In this document: positions 34,167 through 48,143 of the stretch, in pieces | Numbering within the stretch: the first letter of the stretch is position 1 | How the letters are laid out: the number at the start of each line of letters is the position of its first letter | Assembly: GCF_000150705.2 (NCBI RefSeq) | Contig: NW_015440958.1 | Coordinates: 434,001-498,000 of the forward strand | From: Paracoccidioides lutzii Pb01 | Lineage: Eukaryota; Ascomycota; Eurotiomycetes; Onygenales; Ajellomycetaceae | DNA length: 64,000 nucleotides | Reading direction: 5' to 3' | Notes under the pieces: generated by a model | The model's input: only the letters and a program-made list of their open reading frames with translations | The model's database searches: none | Told to the model about the DNA's origin: nothing | Program-made: the position numbers and the translations under genes

Positions 34167-36726
34167 ATGGTCGCTCGCTCAGCGCCAACGTTGAGATTTT
34201 CCTCCGTGCGACACAAAGATCCACCCCCATCAACATCCGATCCACAGAGCAAAATTCCCTCCTTCACCACCACCACCACCACCACCACAACTACAACAAC
34301 AACAACAACAACAACAACAACACCCAATAATTCCTCAACCGTCACCACCCGGCGACATTCCATAATCCAACAACAGTTACAGCACCAACAAGAACGACAA
34401 CAACAACAACAACGACGACGACGACGACGACGACGCAATACCCTCATACAATCGAAGCTCCCGTTCGCCCCGCCCTCCACCGGCGCTCTACAACCCCAAT
34501 CCCACTCCCAACCCCAACAGAAACCCACCAAGACGACTCCGGCCTCCGACCGGCCCTTCAAAAAGGCAAAACTGGATGGTCGCCACTATGACCAGGCATC
34601 CATCAGCAGGCCTGCAAAACTTCCCCTGTGCAGCAGGGATTCGCAGGGCCTTCTAGCACCCTCCGAACCATCCCTGGCTTCACGAACCCGCTCGTCCACT
34701 GGTCGCGCTACCACAACACCTACGACAACCACAGCTATCACTGCAACTACAACTACTGATAGACTTACCACCACCACTGCTAATACTAAGTCCGCTGCCT
34801 CCACAATACCGGTTCCGCCCCGCCTTACTGCATCCCCCGCATCCCCGTCGGCGGTAACTCGGACAACACGACAATCTGTGCATATTCACCGTCACCTGCG
34901 TAACCGACCCGTGGCGGTGAATGGAGATGTGGAGAATAAGGCTGCCGTGCCGACCCTCCGGGATACAATTGACAACAATAATAGTATCAATACCGGTGCC
35001 AAAAATGCCGAAGCCGATGATGATTTGGGAGCCCGGAATATGAGTAGTGGTATCATCGATGGTGATGGGCTGAAGAATAATGGGGTTTCTCCTTCCACCG
35101 CTGTTGTGAGCCGGGAGAAGAGATCGTTAAGATCCAATGATGGCGGTTCGAGGTCGAAGAGTGAATTGGCGATGTATTTTCAGAATTATGAGCAGATTGT
35201 TAGTTTGGAGCCGGTTAAGCCTGGTGAGTTTTTATATGGATTTAGACCCTTCTTTTTTTTTTTTTCTTTTTTGTTTATGTATGTTTTATATTATTTACTG
35301 TTTCGCTTGGTGTGCTATATCAGTCTTACCTTGCATTCAATGTGTTGTGTACACAGCTGTCCACTCTTTTTGTATTTCATATCTACCAGCTCTTTAGCCT
35401 TTGATTTTATCCTGAATTTGCCATGAGCTAATCCTAGCAGAATTTCTTTGTGCAGACACACGTATTTTACTGATCGATGATCTCACTCAAGCCATTGTAC
35501 TTGACCCTGAACCGACAAAATCCCCAGCGCCCAAATCACGAGGGAAGCAGGTTCATAAGTATCTTAAAAATGGCTACACCTTGCAATCAGCTATGAACAA
35601 CCCGCTCCTCGAGCTCCATGACGCTCAAATACTAGACTTGCCCTCTCCATCAAATAACAACAAAAAACCATCAAAAGATCCCCTGGATGACGATGTCTAT
35701 TTTAAAGCCCATCGGAGGCTCGAACGGCAAGAAAAGCAACTTCGAAATATTGAACGGGAGAGGGCTCAGCATGAGAAAGTGCAGCTTGATCGTTTACTGG
35801 ATGAGTTGCAGGGCCATGATTGGCTGCGAGTTATGGGTATAAGCGGAATCACGGAGACAGAGAAGAAATTATATGAACCCAAACGAGCATACTTCATCAA
35901 AGAGGTGACGGCATTAATTGAGAAGTTCAGAGTGTGGAAGGAGGAGGAGAAACGGAGGAAAATAGAAAGGGATCAGATCCTTGCAGAGGAGGATGAGGAT
36001 GAATATAACGACGAACATGAAACCGGCGAAGAGGAGGTAGAGGAAGAGGAAGAGGAAGAGGATACCAACTCCCACTTCAACGATGGGGAGCTGGGACGAT
36101 CCTCTCCACACTTTCAAACCTACGGTGAGCCCCCAGACATCAATGATGTCGATGCCTGGGCAGCCCACCAGCTCCATCAAGAAGCCATCTCAGCCTCCTC
36201 CACCACAGCACGCTACCGCAATCTACGTCATCTTCATCCTCCTCCTCCTCCTCCCCCTCCCCCTCCTCTTCCTCTTCCACACCCATTCACCGCCTCAAAA
36301 GCCCTCTCACCCTCCTCACCCATTCCCACCGCTTCCTCCACCTCCACCTCCCCAACATTCTCCACCTCCCACCATGCCCATACAGGCCACGATTCTGACC
36401 AAGTCCCCCAAACCCCTAGCCCAGCAACTACATTCACATCAACGGGACCCTCCCTCCTCCCACCATCCCAGCCGCAACCGCAACCAGAGGCAGAAGAACC
36501 CTTCACATCGTTCTATACGAAACGCTACCTGCGCGACGCCGCCATTGGCAAAAGCAGACACGGCGGCCGCCGCTGGCGCACCAGGACAGCGACGGCGACG
36601 GCATTCGGCCAGCCGCTGCCGGAGATAGGAGAGCAGGAGTTCGAGTTGCCTGGTGATATTCTTACGGAGGAAGCCATTGAGGCGTGTCAGAGGAAAAAGA
36701 GGAGATTGAGGAGGGAGAGGGGATAG
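34167..36726 (+). CDS. SAS4-domain protein (histone acetyltransferase SAS complex subunit type)
   Basis: Two exons, 34167-35223 and 35456-36726, give 775 residues. The N-terminal third is disordered, with a 19-residue Thr run and Gln and Arg runs encoded by ACC/ACA, CAA and CGA triplets. ELAMYFQNYEQIVSLEPVKP leads into exon 2. The conserved SAS4 helix pair is about residues 435-510: DDVYFKAHRRLERQEKQLRN, then LDELQGHDWLRVMGISGITE and KRAYFIKEVTALIEKFRVWK. A Glu-rich segment, a Pro-rich segment and a basic C-terminus with FYTKRYLRDAAIGKSRHGGR follow. In yeast Sas4 is part of the SAS complex acting on H4 Lys16. The role of the filamentous-fungus proteins is inferred. Confidence 0.85.
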
Positions 36727-39700
36727 GTTTTTGGTTTTGGTTTCGGGACGGCGGTTGGAGGTGGTGGTTGTGGGGAAGGGGATTTGTATAGCCTTTTTTC
36801 TTAAGGTGTTTGCAGGGTTATCTTTACAAAGGTAACTGCGAATGGGTTAACCTAAGCGTCTGTTTTTTTCTCTCTCTTCCTTTTAGCTTTATAGCTGTTT
36901 GACTTCGATCATAGCATCTTGTTTGTATGTATGTATGTACTGTACATATCTCCTTTTGTGCGTTATTGTGGCTTTTACAGATGTATGTGGCGTTGGGGAG
37001 TGTTTTCCTTTCGATTTCTATTTCAGATGCTCCGATAAAGCTCTCTTCGATAGCGATTTGTGTTTCTTATGGCCTTCTGCTTTCGTTTTTTAAGCATTTC
37101 ATCCACCTCTTCTTATTTCTTCGGTGTTACGGATACGTCAGTTTTGATACACATTAGCCTAGCATAACTATCCTCTTCTATATAAGATAAAAAATGGCAT
37201 CATGCCCGGCAGACCAGGAACCCCTTTGACCGCGAGACCTGGTTTATATGTGTAGTTAATGTTAACATACATAAAATCGAGGAGCAGTCAGGGGTAACTC
37301 GTTTACACGTCGGAGTTCAATTTGATAGCCCCACCTCTTCCCCCAACTCTCTTCCCCCCCAACATTTCCATCATCGGTCAACATCCATACCTCGCCTAAC
37401 ATCAGTTCGTTTGTTTTATGCTGCATCCACACGTCGTCCCAGTGATCCAGTTAAGGATTCTGAGAAGCTAGAGAGCATGTTTTACCAGGGACATTACCAC
37501 TCTGTACTGATGGATCACTGCGACGTCCTTCGACGGCGTCCAGCCCTCAACCGTTTCCATTCCCTGCACCTCTCTTTACCCCGCTTTGCAAATCATCAAA
37601 TCCTGCTGATACACCCTGATATGGGCACTTCAATCATCGCAATCATCCCTATCATTGAATATACGGGGGCAAGCAGTTAGGATGATGATGCACACATACC
37701 ATTCACTCCAGCCATCTGTCAATGATCAAACTGTGGCCCGTGAAGAACGTGGTAAAACCCCCAAATTCCCGCCCAATCCATCCTTCACCTACTGGGGGAT
37801 CTATATGATATTGCGTCTAGCACCGGAATCTGGGTGAATTCACCGCAAAGCTTATGAGGTATATATCTCCGACTGTGGGCTGGGTGCTGCCTCCTTTCTT
37901 TCTTTACTTTTCCTTTCCTCATCGTACCCGGCTTTCTCGATATACTCGACGTTTGGGATAGCTGCCTTCACTTTCTATCCGGACGTTAAAGGATAGTCTA
38001 CCATCACTTCTTAGTATTTTGATGTTAGTCTTACACACCCCGTTTTTATCGTCGATATAAAGGACGAAATCATCAGAGAACAAGTCTTTTAGACATTGAA
38101 ATGAATTGGATAGGTGCTGAAATAGTCCGAACCCCGACATACCGTGTACCTTTTTCATACATACTAGGTATATTAAAAGTCCAATGGCTCAAGACACTGC
38201 TTGTGAGTTCTGCGATCCACACCTCATGTGGCAGGTTTCTTGACCTTGTGGGTATTAGACTGTTGGTCTCCTTCCCTCTACAATCGCCTACTACCTCAAG
38301 TATGAGGACGAACTGAGTGAAGATTGATACGGTCTGTTCTCAAAAGCAACCCGGGATTGAACAATTCTCTTATGTATTGGCGGTGATCCGCATGTGAGTA
38401 TATCTCTCTATCTTAAACTTGGCGAACTTACCGTTGATAACTCACAGAGCAACAGATGAGTAGATTGACCCGGATCTCCTGACCAGCACAGACTTGGGCG
38501 GACTTAGAGTAGTTTACCGAGACTCGTAATGAGGACGACGTCGGAGCATTGGTGATTCTTCCTTTGTTGACTACGCTCCCCGCTATGTTGTTTATGGCTG
38601 ATCCAGCATCAATCAACCAAGTCGGGCTCGCGCTCTCTGACCCTCACTAGCCTGGCTATTCACTATCACATCCAGAAGCACGGCTTACCCACTTTAAATA
38701 TCTTACACGTTTTTATGGGAGACCCACCTAATAAGGGAATTGGCATCCAGAGTTGGACTTTTTATCCTTGTCTGGATTGGCCAAATTGCCAGGGTTGCGG
38801 AGGACATCGTTTAATCTTCCCCCCTGAAGAGGACCCGTTTAATGCTCTTTTCCCAAGCGATTCAATTCCCAAAAGAAATATTTTCGGAGTCTTGCCAATA
38901 CACGCGCATCACGCCCGAGTTGGCGAATTCGCGATATTGTTAACGTTCGGATTTCGTATGCTATCTCTACCCACAACATATTGGGTGTCAATCGAGATTA
39001 GTTACATGATGTAGTTAGCTAAATGACTCGTTCTGGGTGTCAAATGCTACTACGCATCACTTGCTAATTTGACACGGCGCAACCCATTTTCATACAGCTA
39101 TTCCTGTATGCTTATTCACAGACGATCGTGACAAGCTTTCAGTAGTCTCCCACCGCGGACAAGAAATTTTCAATGTGGCAGTCATGGTCTTCATAAACTC
39201 AGGAAGAGTCATAACATCTCCCTGCCAGCAAAACAGACTAGCCGCTTCTAGATTAGAGACATCCGCAGCGATGCACCCAGTGTGGGATTGAATCCATGAA
39301 TGTGAAATTTGCCTTTCTAGAAATACGAGTGAAGGAGAAAAGAGAATTACATTAGGGAAGCCTCTGCCCAAGTTTGAGAGTGAGCATTTTAAAATTGATG
39401 TATCTTTTACTTTTATCAACGTTCTAAAGGAACAACATTAGCTGAATTACGAAAAGCAGACCTTATTGTCCATAAACCTCTCATCCGGACCAGACGCTAC
39501 ACACTCAAATCGCAAAGAGGTATTCTCCCATATATTCGGGTGGATGAGAAAACCTCATGGAGGAAATGACATGGCGGGATGCAATAGAGAAAGATGTTCG
39601 TCGGAGGCGTAGTAATTAGGAAGTCAAGGGATCCCCCCCCCCCACCCCCCTTATTCGTCGCGTGACAGTTGCTGCCCTTAGCAAGAGGCTTTTCAAAGTT

Positions 39701-42700
39701 GGCTTTACAAGCCGGACGGAATACATCATTTTGAGAACTCGTTGATATTGTGATTCTACCCACCCCCTCGGCAACAGGCAATTTTACCGACAGTGCTCTC
39801 CGAATTCTTTGATCCCAACGACAAGTCTTCCACGCCTTCCACGCCCGCTACAATCAGTTCATCTGTCTCAGTAACTTTTTTCTTCCTTCATTAGACTTGA
39901 GGAGAACCCACCACATCTGCTGTGTGGAAGGCCTAGCCTTATTAATAACCGCCGTAAAGAATTTTGTATGGAATATCAGGTTCATTCACCATGCTCCAAG
40001 TTCTAATAAGTGAAAAGTTAATTAATTAGAACGTTGCTTTCTGTAGCAATCTGCACTCTGTCATACTGTCGCGCAGCAAAAGCCAACCACCGCAAAACAT
40101 CACATATTGCTGGATTCTTTCCTTTTTATCAAAGGTATTGAGGCGAAATGCTGGCAACCAATCGAGAGACAAGAAACTAGAGGCGGTATCACCTAACTAA
40201 CTATGAAATATGGGCCCTCAGCCCTATAGATCGAGTCTGTCTGGCTAGGTCAAGAAGAAATTTTGGCCTGTTATCGACCCTAGCCATGGTCATAATAATC
40301 CACACAGTCCAATAATAGAATCTGAGCTTGACGGAGACTTTAGTCAATACTTATTAAAACAACTACTTAAACTTGATGACAGAGAATTCGGGAAACGACA
40401 GGTGTCATTTCTTTCTAGTGGTGCTGAAGAGCATCCGACGGAACAGATATAAATATAGTAGAAGTTTAGACATGATATTAATCAGTCTTGATCATTCGTG
40501 TACATTTGAGCACATTATTTGTCCTCCGAATATATTTCGAAGTCAAAACAGTTCCCGCTGTGTTCGTGTGGGATTTAACCACTGGGCTAAAAGGATTATA
40601 ACCCATCGGGGGAGTGGTATTGAAGCTTGACTATTTAGGCCAGCTCACCGTTCGCTAAGCATTAGACGATTCTAGTTTATTGTGAAAGTGCAAAATGCCA
40701 CAATATCTATTCATCGTCCGTCTCCTGGGTTTCAGATATAAAAGCCTGGATATGCGTTTCTTGACTAATTCTAGGGTTGGTTCTTGTCGTTCTTCCAGGA
40801 GACCATGCTTGGTTCGTCATCATTGTCGTTGAATTTTATATCGGGTAGTTAACTAGCAGTATGTACTATCACCATGATCAACCTCAAAATCAATGGGAAT
40901 ATCGGCAATGAAATATACTAACAGTATACCTGTTCCTGGTAATCCTTGTTTCGAGATATTGCAACTTATCCAGAGGAAAAACAGCTAATATCACGAGCCG
41001 TGGATAAGAGAGTGGAACAAGTGGTGCGGACAGGTAAGGATATTGAGGCAGAACTTTGCTCTCCCAAACGATGGTTGCCATTTGACGGTGCTGAACAACC
41101 CACCTGACGGCCTACAGTAAGTTAATAAAAAAGCGACTCAGAAAAGAATGAGGATAAAATCTAACTGAAGAATAGTCAAGATTCGAAACATCATTCGTCA
41201 AATGACAAGAATGAAAGAAAGTCCAACCACTCAATTCAGTTGCTACGAACAGGCCTCCTTCTAGCGCCCCACCAGATTTTAATCCTGGACCTGCACGAAG
41301 CGGAGAAGAACTTCTGAGACTGCAAGGAGTTCAATTTCGCTGTCACACGGCATCTCGACGGCACAACCACGAGCAGAACGTGTGAAATAATGAAGAGAAA
41401 TTTACCGTCTGGCCCGCGGTCCATCGACACAGAATTAAATGTGGACTGAGAGATAAGTGAAGAAAGGGTCAAAAGGCGCAAGTTGCATGACACTAGTTCG
41501 CGCAGGATAGGGAGGAATCTCATATCTACAAGGGCCCTGAAAATTGCCCGAGTCATCCATCTCACCTCTGCAAGCGCATAGGCACCGAGCATTTCAAGGT
41601 CAACATTATTTCTGACAACATGAACTCTGATTTAGATAGAAACGGAAATTCTTGATATTTCCTTAAGAATCTAAGATGCAACAAGGGCTTGAGGGAATCG
41701 TCAAAATTGACCTTCGGGTCTCATTAGTTGACTAGTTACCTTGCCGCACAAAAAGAGTTTCCAAAGTTTCGAGGGGCTGTCTTACTCTGAGTTGTTCAGG
41801 CTGTTTGGGCACTTTAGCCACGGCCCATTATCCTTCCAGTCACACGTCTCAGCAGAGATTGGCATACGTGGTAAGGAGTATTTCCTTCTCAGTTGAAGAT
41901 GGGCACTTGTTGTGTTACTCATGCTTGTTGTTGTTACTGTGCAGAGAAAATTGCCCGTTTTAATGTGGAGCAGTCATTGTCTTCACAACCCCTGCATATC
42001 TCAGAATCTGTTGCCTGGAAATAGAGGTCCTCTAAGTTACTGAACGAAACCAAGTGACAGCTAACTACTAATTCGGACTTAACTTCTGATGGTTGTCATA
42101 CACAAATCCATGTCCGTCCGGCGAGGCATTCATGTCACTAAGGACCGCTCGGGCCAAAAACAGCATCATGTCAAATCTTCCCTTTAATCATGAGCGCTAG
42201 GTAATCGTCTTAAAAGGACCCGCTCATATTTCCACGTCACGAGTCGAATCAATCGGGCGTATTCTACCGCTAACGTTTATGCTTTCAGGGGCGGGGGGAG
42301 AAAAAAGAAAAAAGAAAAAAGAAAAAAGAAAAAAAAAAGAAATCTTCGTTCGTGATCCACGAAAGCTACAGTCAGTCATTCCTGTTTATCCAAATGGTCG
42401 TGCTACAGTACGCGCAAAGATTCCATCATCGACTGTACTTTGGGGATAAATGCGCAATCTTTCGGTAAAGATGCTAAAGGAAACTTCAACTTCTGCTGTT
42501 AACAGCAATGCATAGTAGACTTAAAAGGGGAATTTTCGATAATCATCACGCCTTGGGCTGCTCCTTTTTTACGAACTGGTATTCCAATCTGGGCTGAGAA
42601 GATCGTCTTCTGGCACTTATCTGAAAGAACGGCTTCTCCTCCATGTCACTCCAATCTGGCAGCTGGATTGAGTACCCTTGGATACCCCACAACTCTCGCA

Positions 42701-45218
42701 CGTTCATGTATGCCTAGGAAAGTAAATTGCAAACATATGTTAAGGACGTGCATGTTACGTTAACTCCGCCAGTTGATGATCTACCGGGCGTGCAGAGTCC
42801 ACAACACACGATAATTTCTCAAACTCAACAAAGGAAGTTGGTTACGAACTGATTTGCTGAAAGACATTCACAGCTGTCCAGGCCGATCAAAAACACAGTG
42901 TGGCGGTATTGAGGCAACCCCAGAACCGGGTTTCAGCACAGTTTCACACCGCTTCTTTTGGAACCACAAATTTGGATTAAGGCCAGTTCAGAGTTGGCGA
43001 TCGTTCTAGGGAGCCTGGAGAACGCCACCAAACGTTTTCACTGACCAGACACTAAAAAACACACTAAGAAAGCCACATTATTCATTGGTTTGGAATACGG
43101 GCTTTCGTACATATACATGACTCCTGATTCTTGACTTTGAACAAAGCGGGATTCCATGGTTCAGAAGCGGGATAGCCGCGTAGCGAAACTAAAGTCACGT
43201 ATTGGCGCTAATTTATTGCTTCTATTGGCTAAAACGTGCTCTTTGATCCGTCTGTACCACGTGGGAGCAGAACTTAAATTTTGTCAGCGCAAATTTTCGA
43301 TTGGACAAACCTTATTATTGTGCTCCGTAATGTTTAATTTCTATTTTGGCTCCGCTGATGCTGTCATAAGGAGCAAACCAGTCCTCCTCAATTCAAAGAT
43401 TTTGCATACGTCCGCACCATCTTTCACCATACTGATTCACCATCTCTTGGACGGATTTTGAGTTCTGTAACTCATCTAGTCTTGGCGAAGCAAGCATCCA
43501 AAAACACGTCCTAATTGAAAGTGCTCGAGAAGTCAGGCATTGACTGCAAATCTTAGTAAATAATGGACAGATCAGTGGCATAGTTAATCTGCGATAGCAC
43601 ACGGACTGGCGCGTATTAAAATATCTACGCATTTCGATTGGATGCTCTGGTTGCAAAAGGCAGCCATGTTGACCAGATAGCTGTATTCAAGTAATGTATG
43701 CACAGTCCATACATATATACATATACATACATCACTACTTTAGTTGCCTTGTCTGACCAAGTCTCCAACCAGTATTCCTAAAATTAGGACTTTCTTCGTC
43801 GGTTTCCTTCGCGCGACTAGTCAGAACTTTATATTCTTTCTGAAGGCTCAATGGACTGGTTCCCGGTTTGCCTTTCTGTACCTGCGTGGGTTTTCAGTTT
43901 AAAGCATCCAAGGGTAATCCGTGTATGGTAGCTAAATCCAGGAACAGGTTGCATTAAATGAGGCTGAGAACTGAGAAACAAGTAGAGTTAAATAAGAATA
44001 TGAAAAGTAGAAGTGAGAGTGAAAGGAGTGCACTCTCATGAAGGAGTGAATAAAAATTGCTGGTTAAAATTGGAAATTTATTATTTTTCTAGCGAATGGG
44101 GAGATAAGGGTGAAAATTATCTACCTTAATGACCCAAGACGCTTCATGAAATGATTGATAAATACGGGGATGACCCTGACCACCTGAGGGAAACGTATCT
44201 CCATCCATTTTGCGTTGTTGAGGACGGAAATTACAAGAGCCCACAAGTCTTCTGAGGTACTTCTGTGGTTGCGAGCTTTCTTTCCCCTGGAATATAATAA
44301 CCCGTTGTATTGCTTTGTTCACATTTCTCCATTGGCATGGGCTTCCAATCAGCGATGCAGAAAAGAGAGTAAAACTAGAGAACTCAGAAGGGATAGCAGT
44401 GAAAAAATAAATAAATAAAATAAAATAAAATAAAAATAAAACCAAAAACAAAACCAAAAGTAAAAATGAAATGAAAAAGAAATAAAAGTAAAAATATGAA
44501 ATGAAAAGAAAAGAAACCGATGGTGAAACGAATCTAAGCCACAATTTCCAGGGAAATGCCCTGTAGCTGCCCGTAAATTAGGAACAACTTGACAACCAGC
44601 CACCACCAATCATCCATGTGACAACAGCCAGTGTTTCCCTAAATGCTAGAAGTGGGAGTGATACCTGGCCCCATGCGACTTTTCAAGGCGACCTAAAATT
44701 TCGCTGGACTGCCAGCAGACGGAATGGAAGTGAAAGAGTCCATTGATAACAGCAGGGTGGGATATCAAATGTAGAACCAGAAAGTAATTTTGGCACTGGC
44801 GGAAGGCAGCCAAGACCAACAAATGAGTCGACGTGGGCCGAACTTTTACCAATGGTTAGGCACAGGGATCCTTTCTTCTACGTATCGTATCCATAACATG
44901 AAACACCAGAGTCACAGCGGAACTTGTTGCCTTTCCTCTTCCCGAAGGTTTGCAAGAAGAAGCAGCCAGGTGATTTGCCTCACTTTATTCACCGATATTC
45001 AACGTACCCCTTCCATGATGAGATTGGGCGAGGGTCCTCAATACCCAACCGATCACTGTTCTCATGAATATAACGAGACTAATTCATGTTTATAAAAAGA
45101 ATAAGGTCGCACACCTGAAAGCTGGCTTCCCTGACGAGTGTCTTCATAACCGCAATTGATCCTGTTTGTTCTTGCACTTCTTTTTAAGCACCAGAAGTTC
45201 CATTTGCCCAGACACACT
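36727..45218. other. 8.5-kb gene-poor region
   Basis: I find no complete gene. Base composition is gene-like rather than AT-rich, but frames are short and interrupted on both strands, as in old relics. One possible terminal exon lies at 42713-42546 on the minus strand: 55 codons after a good 3' splice site, reading AYMNVRELWGIQGYSIQLPD and ending in a stop. Other short frames have no domain I know. A GAAAAAA-type repeat is at about 42300-42340, an A/T-rich run at about 44400-44520, and a CATATA repeat near 43715. Confidence 0.45.
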
Positions 45219-46082
45219 ATGCCGCAAGACAGGGAAAGCCCTGGAAGTTCGTTTAGAAGTCCAGGGGTCAGGTCAAGCATTGGAGAGACCTACGATATCA
45301 CGGAGCGTCGAAGGTGGGCTAACCAGCGGAGCGTAGAGTGGAACATGCTAATACTCTCCTAGCAGCCCAATTTCTGAAGACAACCATAATGAGGATTTTG
45401 GAATCGGACTTGATGTTCGAAACGAACAGGATTTATTTGGAACTGGGGCACCACTCGAGATTCGAGTTAACTGTATGTTTATACATCGAAATTTAAGCTG
45501 TTCCACCAATATTCCAAACGTCCATCAAGATTCTAATTTTATCCAGTAGGTGGAATCTTTGCGCGCAACGCCAACGCGCTTTACCAGGCTGATGGATCTT
45601 TGGAACTGTCTCCGGGTAGTGAGGACAGTTCCCAGGAAGGGTGGAGGAATGAGCTGACGATAACTCATCGTGCTAACACAGCTCAATGGGCAGCAGTCAA
45701 CAACGATTACAGAGGTAGGCCCACGGCCCCCAGAGCATTCCTGCCTGGGGACGTTCAACATTCGCGCCGACGCGACAGTTGGCGGCGAGGGCCAGGGGAT
45801 GCCTGGAACAGCGCCGCAAACGGTCCCTATCACTTGGGTCAACGGAGGAACAGACGGAATAGCCAAGTGAATGGTATGTATCACTCAAACGAGCGTACCA
45901 GTCCCAATGATCTCCAGCTTGATGCATCCCAAAATGCTCCCGGATCTGTGGGGTGGCAGCAGGGATCGGCGAACACACGAAGAAGTCAGGGGAACGGAAA
46001 CGAACAATTTCCCAGCCTTACGACCAATGTCGGTGCCAGCGACCAGAATCCCAACAATGATTATTTGGAACCAAGCAACTAA
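45219..46082 (+). CDS. Hypothetical three-exon gene, hydrophilic Asn/Gln/Arg/Ser-rich product
   Basis: I do not recognise the family. Exons 45219-45313, 45363-45472 and 45550-46082 join in one frame to 245 residues. Intron 1 is only 49 bases but has a TGCTAAT branch point and a CCTAG acceptor. Without splicing the frame stops. Intron 2 is 77 bases with GTATGT and CAGTAG ends. The protein starts MPQDRESPGSSFRSPGVRSS, has an acidic segment (EDNHNEDFGIGLDVRNEQD), then a long disordered region rich in Asn, Gln, Arg and Ser with no Cys cluster, signal peptide or membrane segment. Additional 5' exons are possible. It lies alone in a gene-poor stretch. It may be a lineage-specific gene or a fragment of an older one. 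Confidence 0.45.
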
Positions 46083-48108
46083 TGGTTGTCAACGCGGCAT
46101 GTCCCGGGGATAAAGTTGGGCACATATGCAGGTACCTCCTATTGTCACCCGTGAGCCAAGATTAATGACAGATAGTTTGAGAAATGGACTATTGGCTTCT
46201 TTCCCTTCTACAATTACTCCGGGGTGGATCGATCTGTTGTGTTGCAATATTATTTTTTAGTTAACAGAAAATAGAAGTGGAATTTTGATGCATCTTATAA
46301 CGGCTCCACACTTACTAGCAAAACAGAGATTTCGGACCTCCATTTTAATATAAGATAATAAAAACCAAACTCCAGTCTTGTTACTCGTGAAAATCTGCCA
46401 GCATGAGACAGTTTTTGTGCAGCCAAGAAAAGAAATCTGTGTGACTGCATTCCAGCACGCGAATTGGCGGCGCAGCACTTCCTGACATTGATGCTCAATA
46501 GGTCGTCGGTCCAATAGTGCCATGATTATTGCAGCATCATAGACGATAAAATTCAAATTAAATAGGAGCTCTGGCAAACTCTGTCAAGTTGCCAAAGCTG
46601 CTGTGCTGTTAGGATCCTCGCAAGAACGTGTTGCTGGAGCCAAAAGTGTATAAATGTATGTTGTCTTGTGGGATGCAACCTCGCTATTGGGACAGCTGGG
46701 CGTGATATCAGCTCACCATACACAGCCATTTGACGTTGTTTCTTTGCTCTTTTAATTTTTCCACCTTTCCTTTTGTTTCCTCCTGCTCCCTTTCACACGC
46801 TCCAGCGATGTGCCTGTTTCGGGAACAGATTCTCCAAAGACTGACCTCATTAGATGAAATCTATCTACCTACAAGTATCGGCCATAACAAGGCGTATCTT
46901 GGCTGTGCATGCATAAGTAAAATGGCCCCAAGTAAAATAGACTCCCGGTAAAAAGGTGAGATTAAAAAAGAGGGAGAGGGAGAGAGAAAGAAAAAATGAA
47001 AAGAAAAGTTCAGTAAAGTTACTGTGCTGCTATGGGAGTGGAAACAGCCATCCCTAGAGAAAATCCCTGCGAGAAATTGTTTGATTTTTGATATTTAATT
47101 TTTCCATTCTCAGCAACGGGAAGTGTGGCATTATTCGACGTATGGACGCATCAAAATGAGTCAGTAAGTTGGAGTTAGGTCGTTCGTGCTCTCCAGGGCT
47201 AACGTCTTGGGCCGATTAACGAAGATGATATTTGTTGTTCCTCAAATATGTGCCATTTCAACCCTGCTGAAGAGGTAGCATCGATTGTAACTGCCGTGTG
47301 TTTGAAGGCGCGCAAAGCCTGTACGTCAATCAGGGTCAGAATCAGAATTCTTCGAGTCTCAACAGGCGTTCACTGGCTCAAACTATCCAATTGGGTGATG
47401 ACTTGGAAGGGGCGTGTTTTGAGTATTTCAAGAGGAATAATTGATAGTATCGAAGGCTTGAATCAAATTCAGGAGAAGAAAAAAAAAAAAAAAAAAAAAA
47501 AAAATTCAACGACCGGGGCAGCAATCAAACATCGTATAAAATCCGTCATCATCCTTTCATTCGCCGGTTATCCCCTCAGTGCCTGGAGATTTCTCCATGA
47601 ATCTGGTAGAACACACTATCATTTTATCGTCTCCGAACTTCGTATTTTTCAACATTGTACTGTGAGAATAACATAACTGAGAGACACTAGACTTGTAGAT
47701 ACTGAGACAAACCCCCAGTGAGTCCCAGTGCATTGCAAGATATGTTAATGCTGCCAGCTGAGGATCCATAGCATGAAACAACGCCGACGAGCGTCAGTTA
47801 ATGACAAGAAGAGCACAGAAGGCCACTCGCGGGGATCGAATCAAGGAGACAAAGTGGCTCGATGGCTCGACGGAATCGAACCTCGCAGTGCCGTCTGTTT
47901 TCAAACACGGCTGGATATAAAGGAAAAAAAAGTTGCAAGTTGAAAATGCTTGAAGATAGTAATGAAAAATGACGCATCTACTCAGATAATAGTCATGGGG
48001 ATCTCCGTCGATGAGGATTCGAATACACCAACGTCAGCACTGTCCCGTTACCATCAAATCGACTACTCAAACATAACTCCCTAATACTGTGCTGCCATTT
48101 TAACAAAA

Positions 48109-48143
<35 letters not shown>

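Noticed and set aside
34058..34561. 167-codon minus-strand frame rich in Val and Cys
   Set aside because: It is the antisense of the triplet-repeat part of the SAS4-domain exon and has no domain.
37790..37840. Possible methyltransferase motif I (GDLYDIASSTGIWV)
   Set aside because: Only this short match was found, with no flanking conserved blocks in any frame.
38428..38616. Minus-strand IDAGSA segment resembling a retropepsin active site
   Set aside because: There is no neighbouring reverse transcriptase or gag, and the rest of the peptide does not fit the family.
47855..47905. tRNA-like B-box (ggaatcgaacc) and a short stem nearby
   Set aside because: The T stem does not pair, the D arm and acceptor stem are missing, so no tRNA can be drawn.
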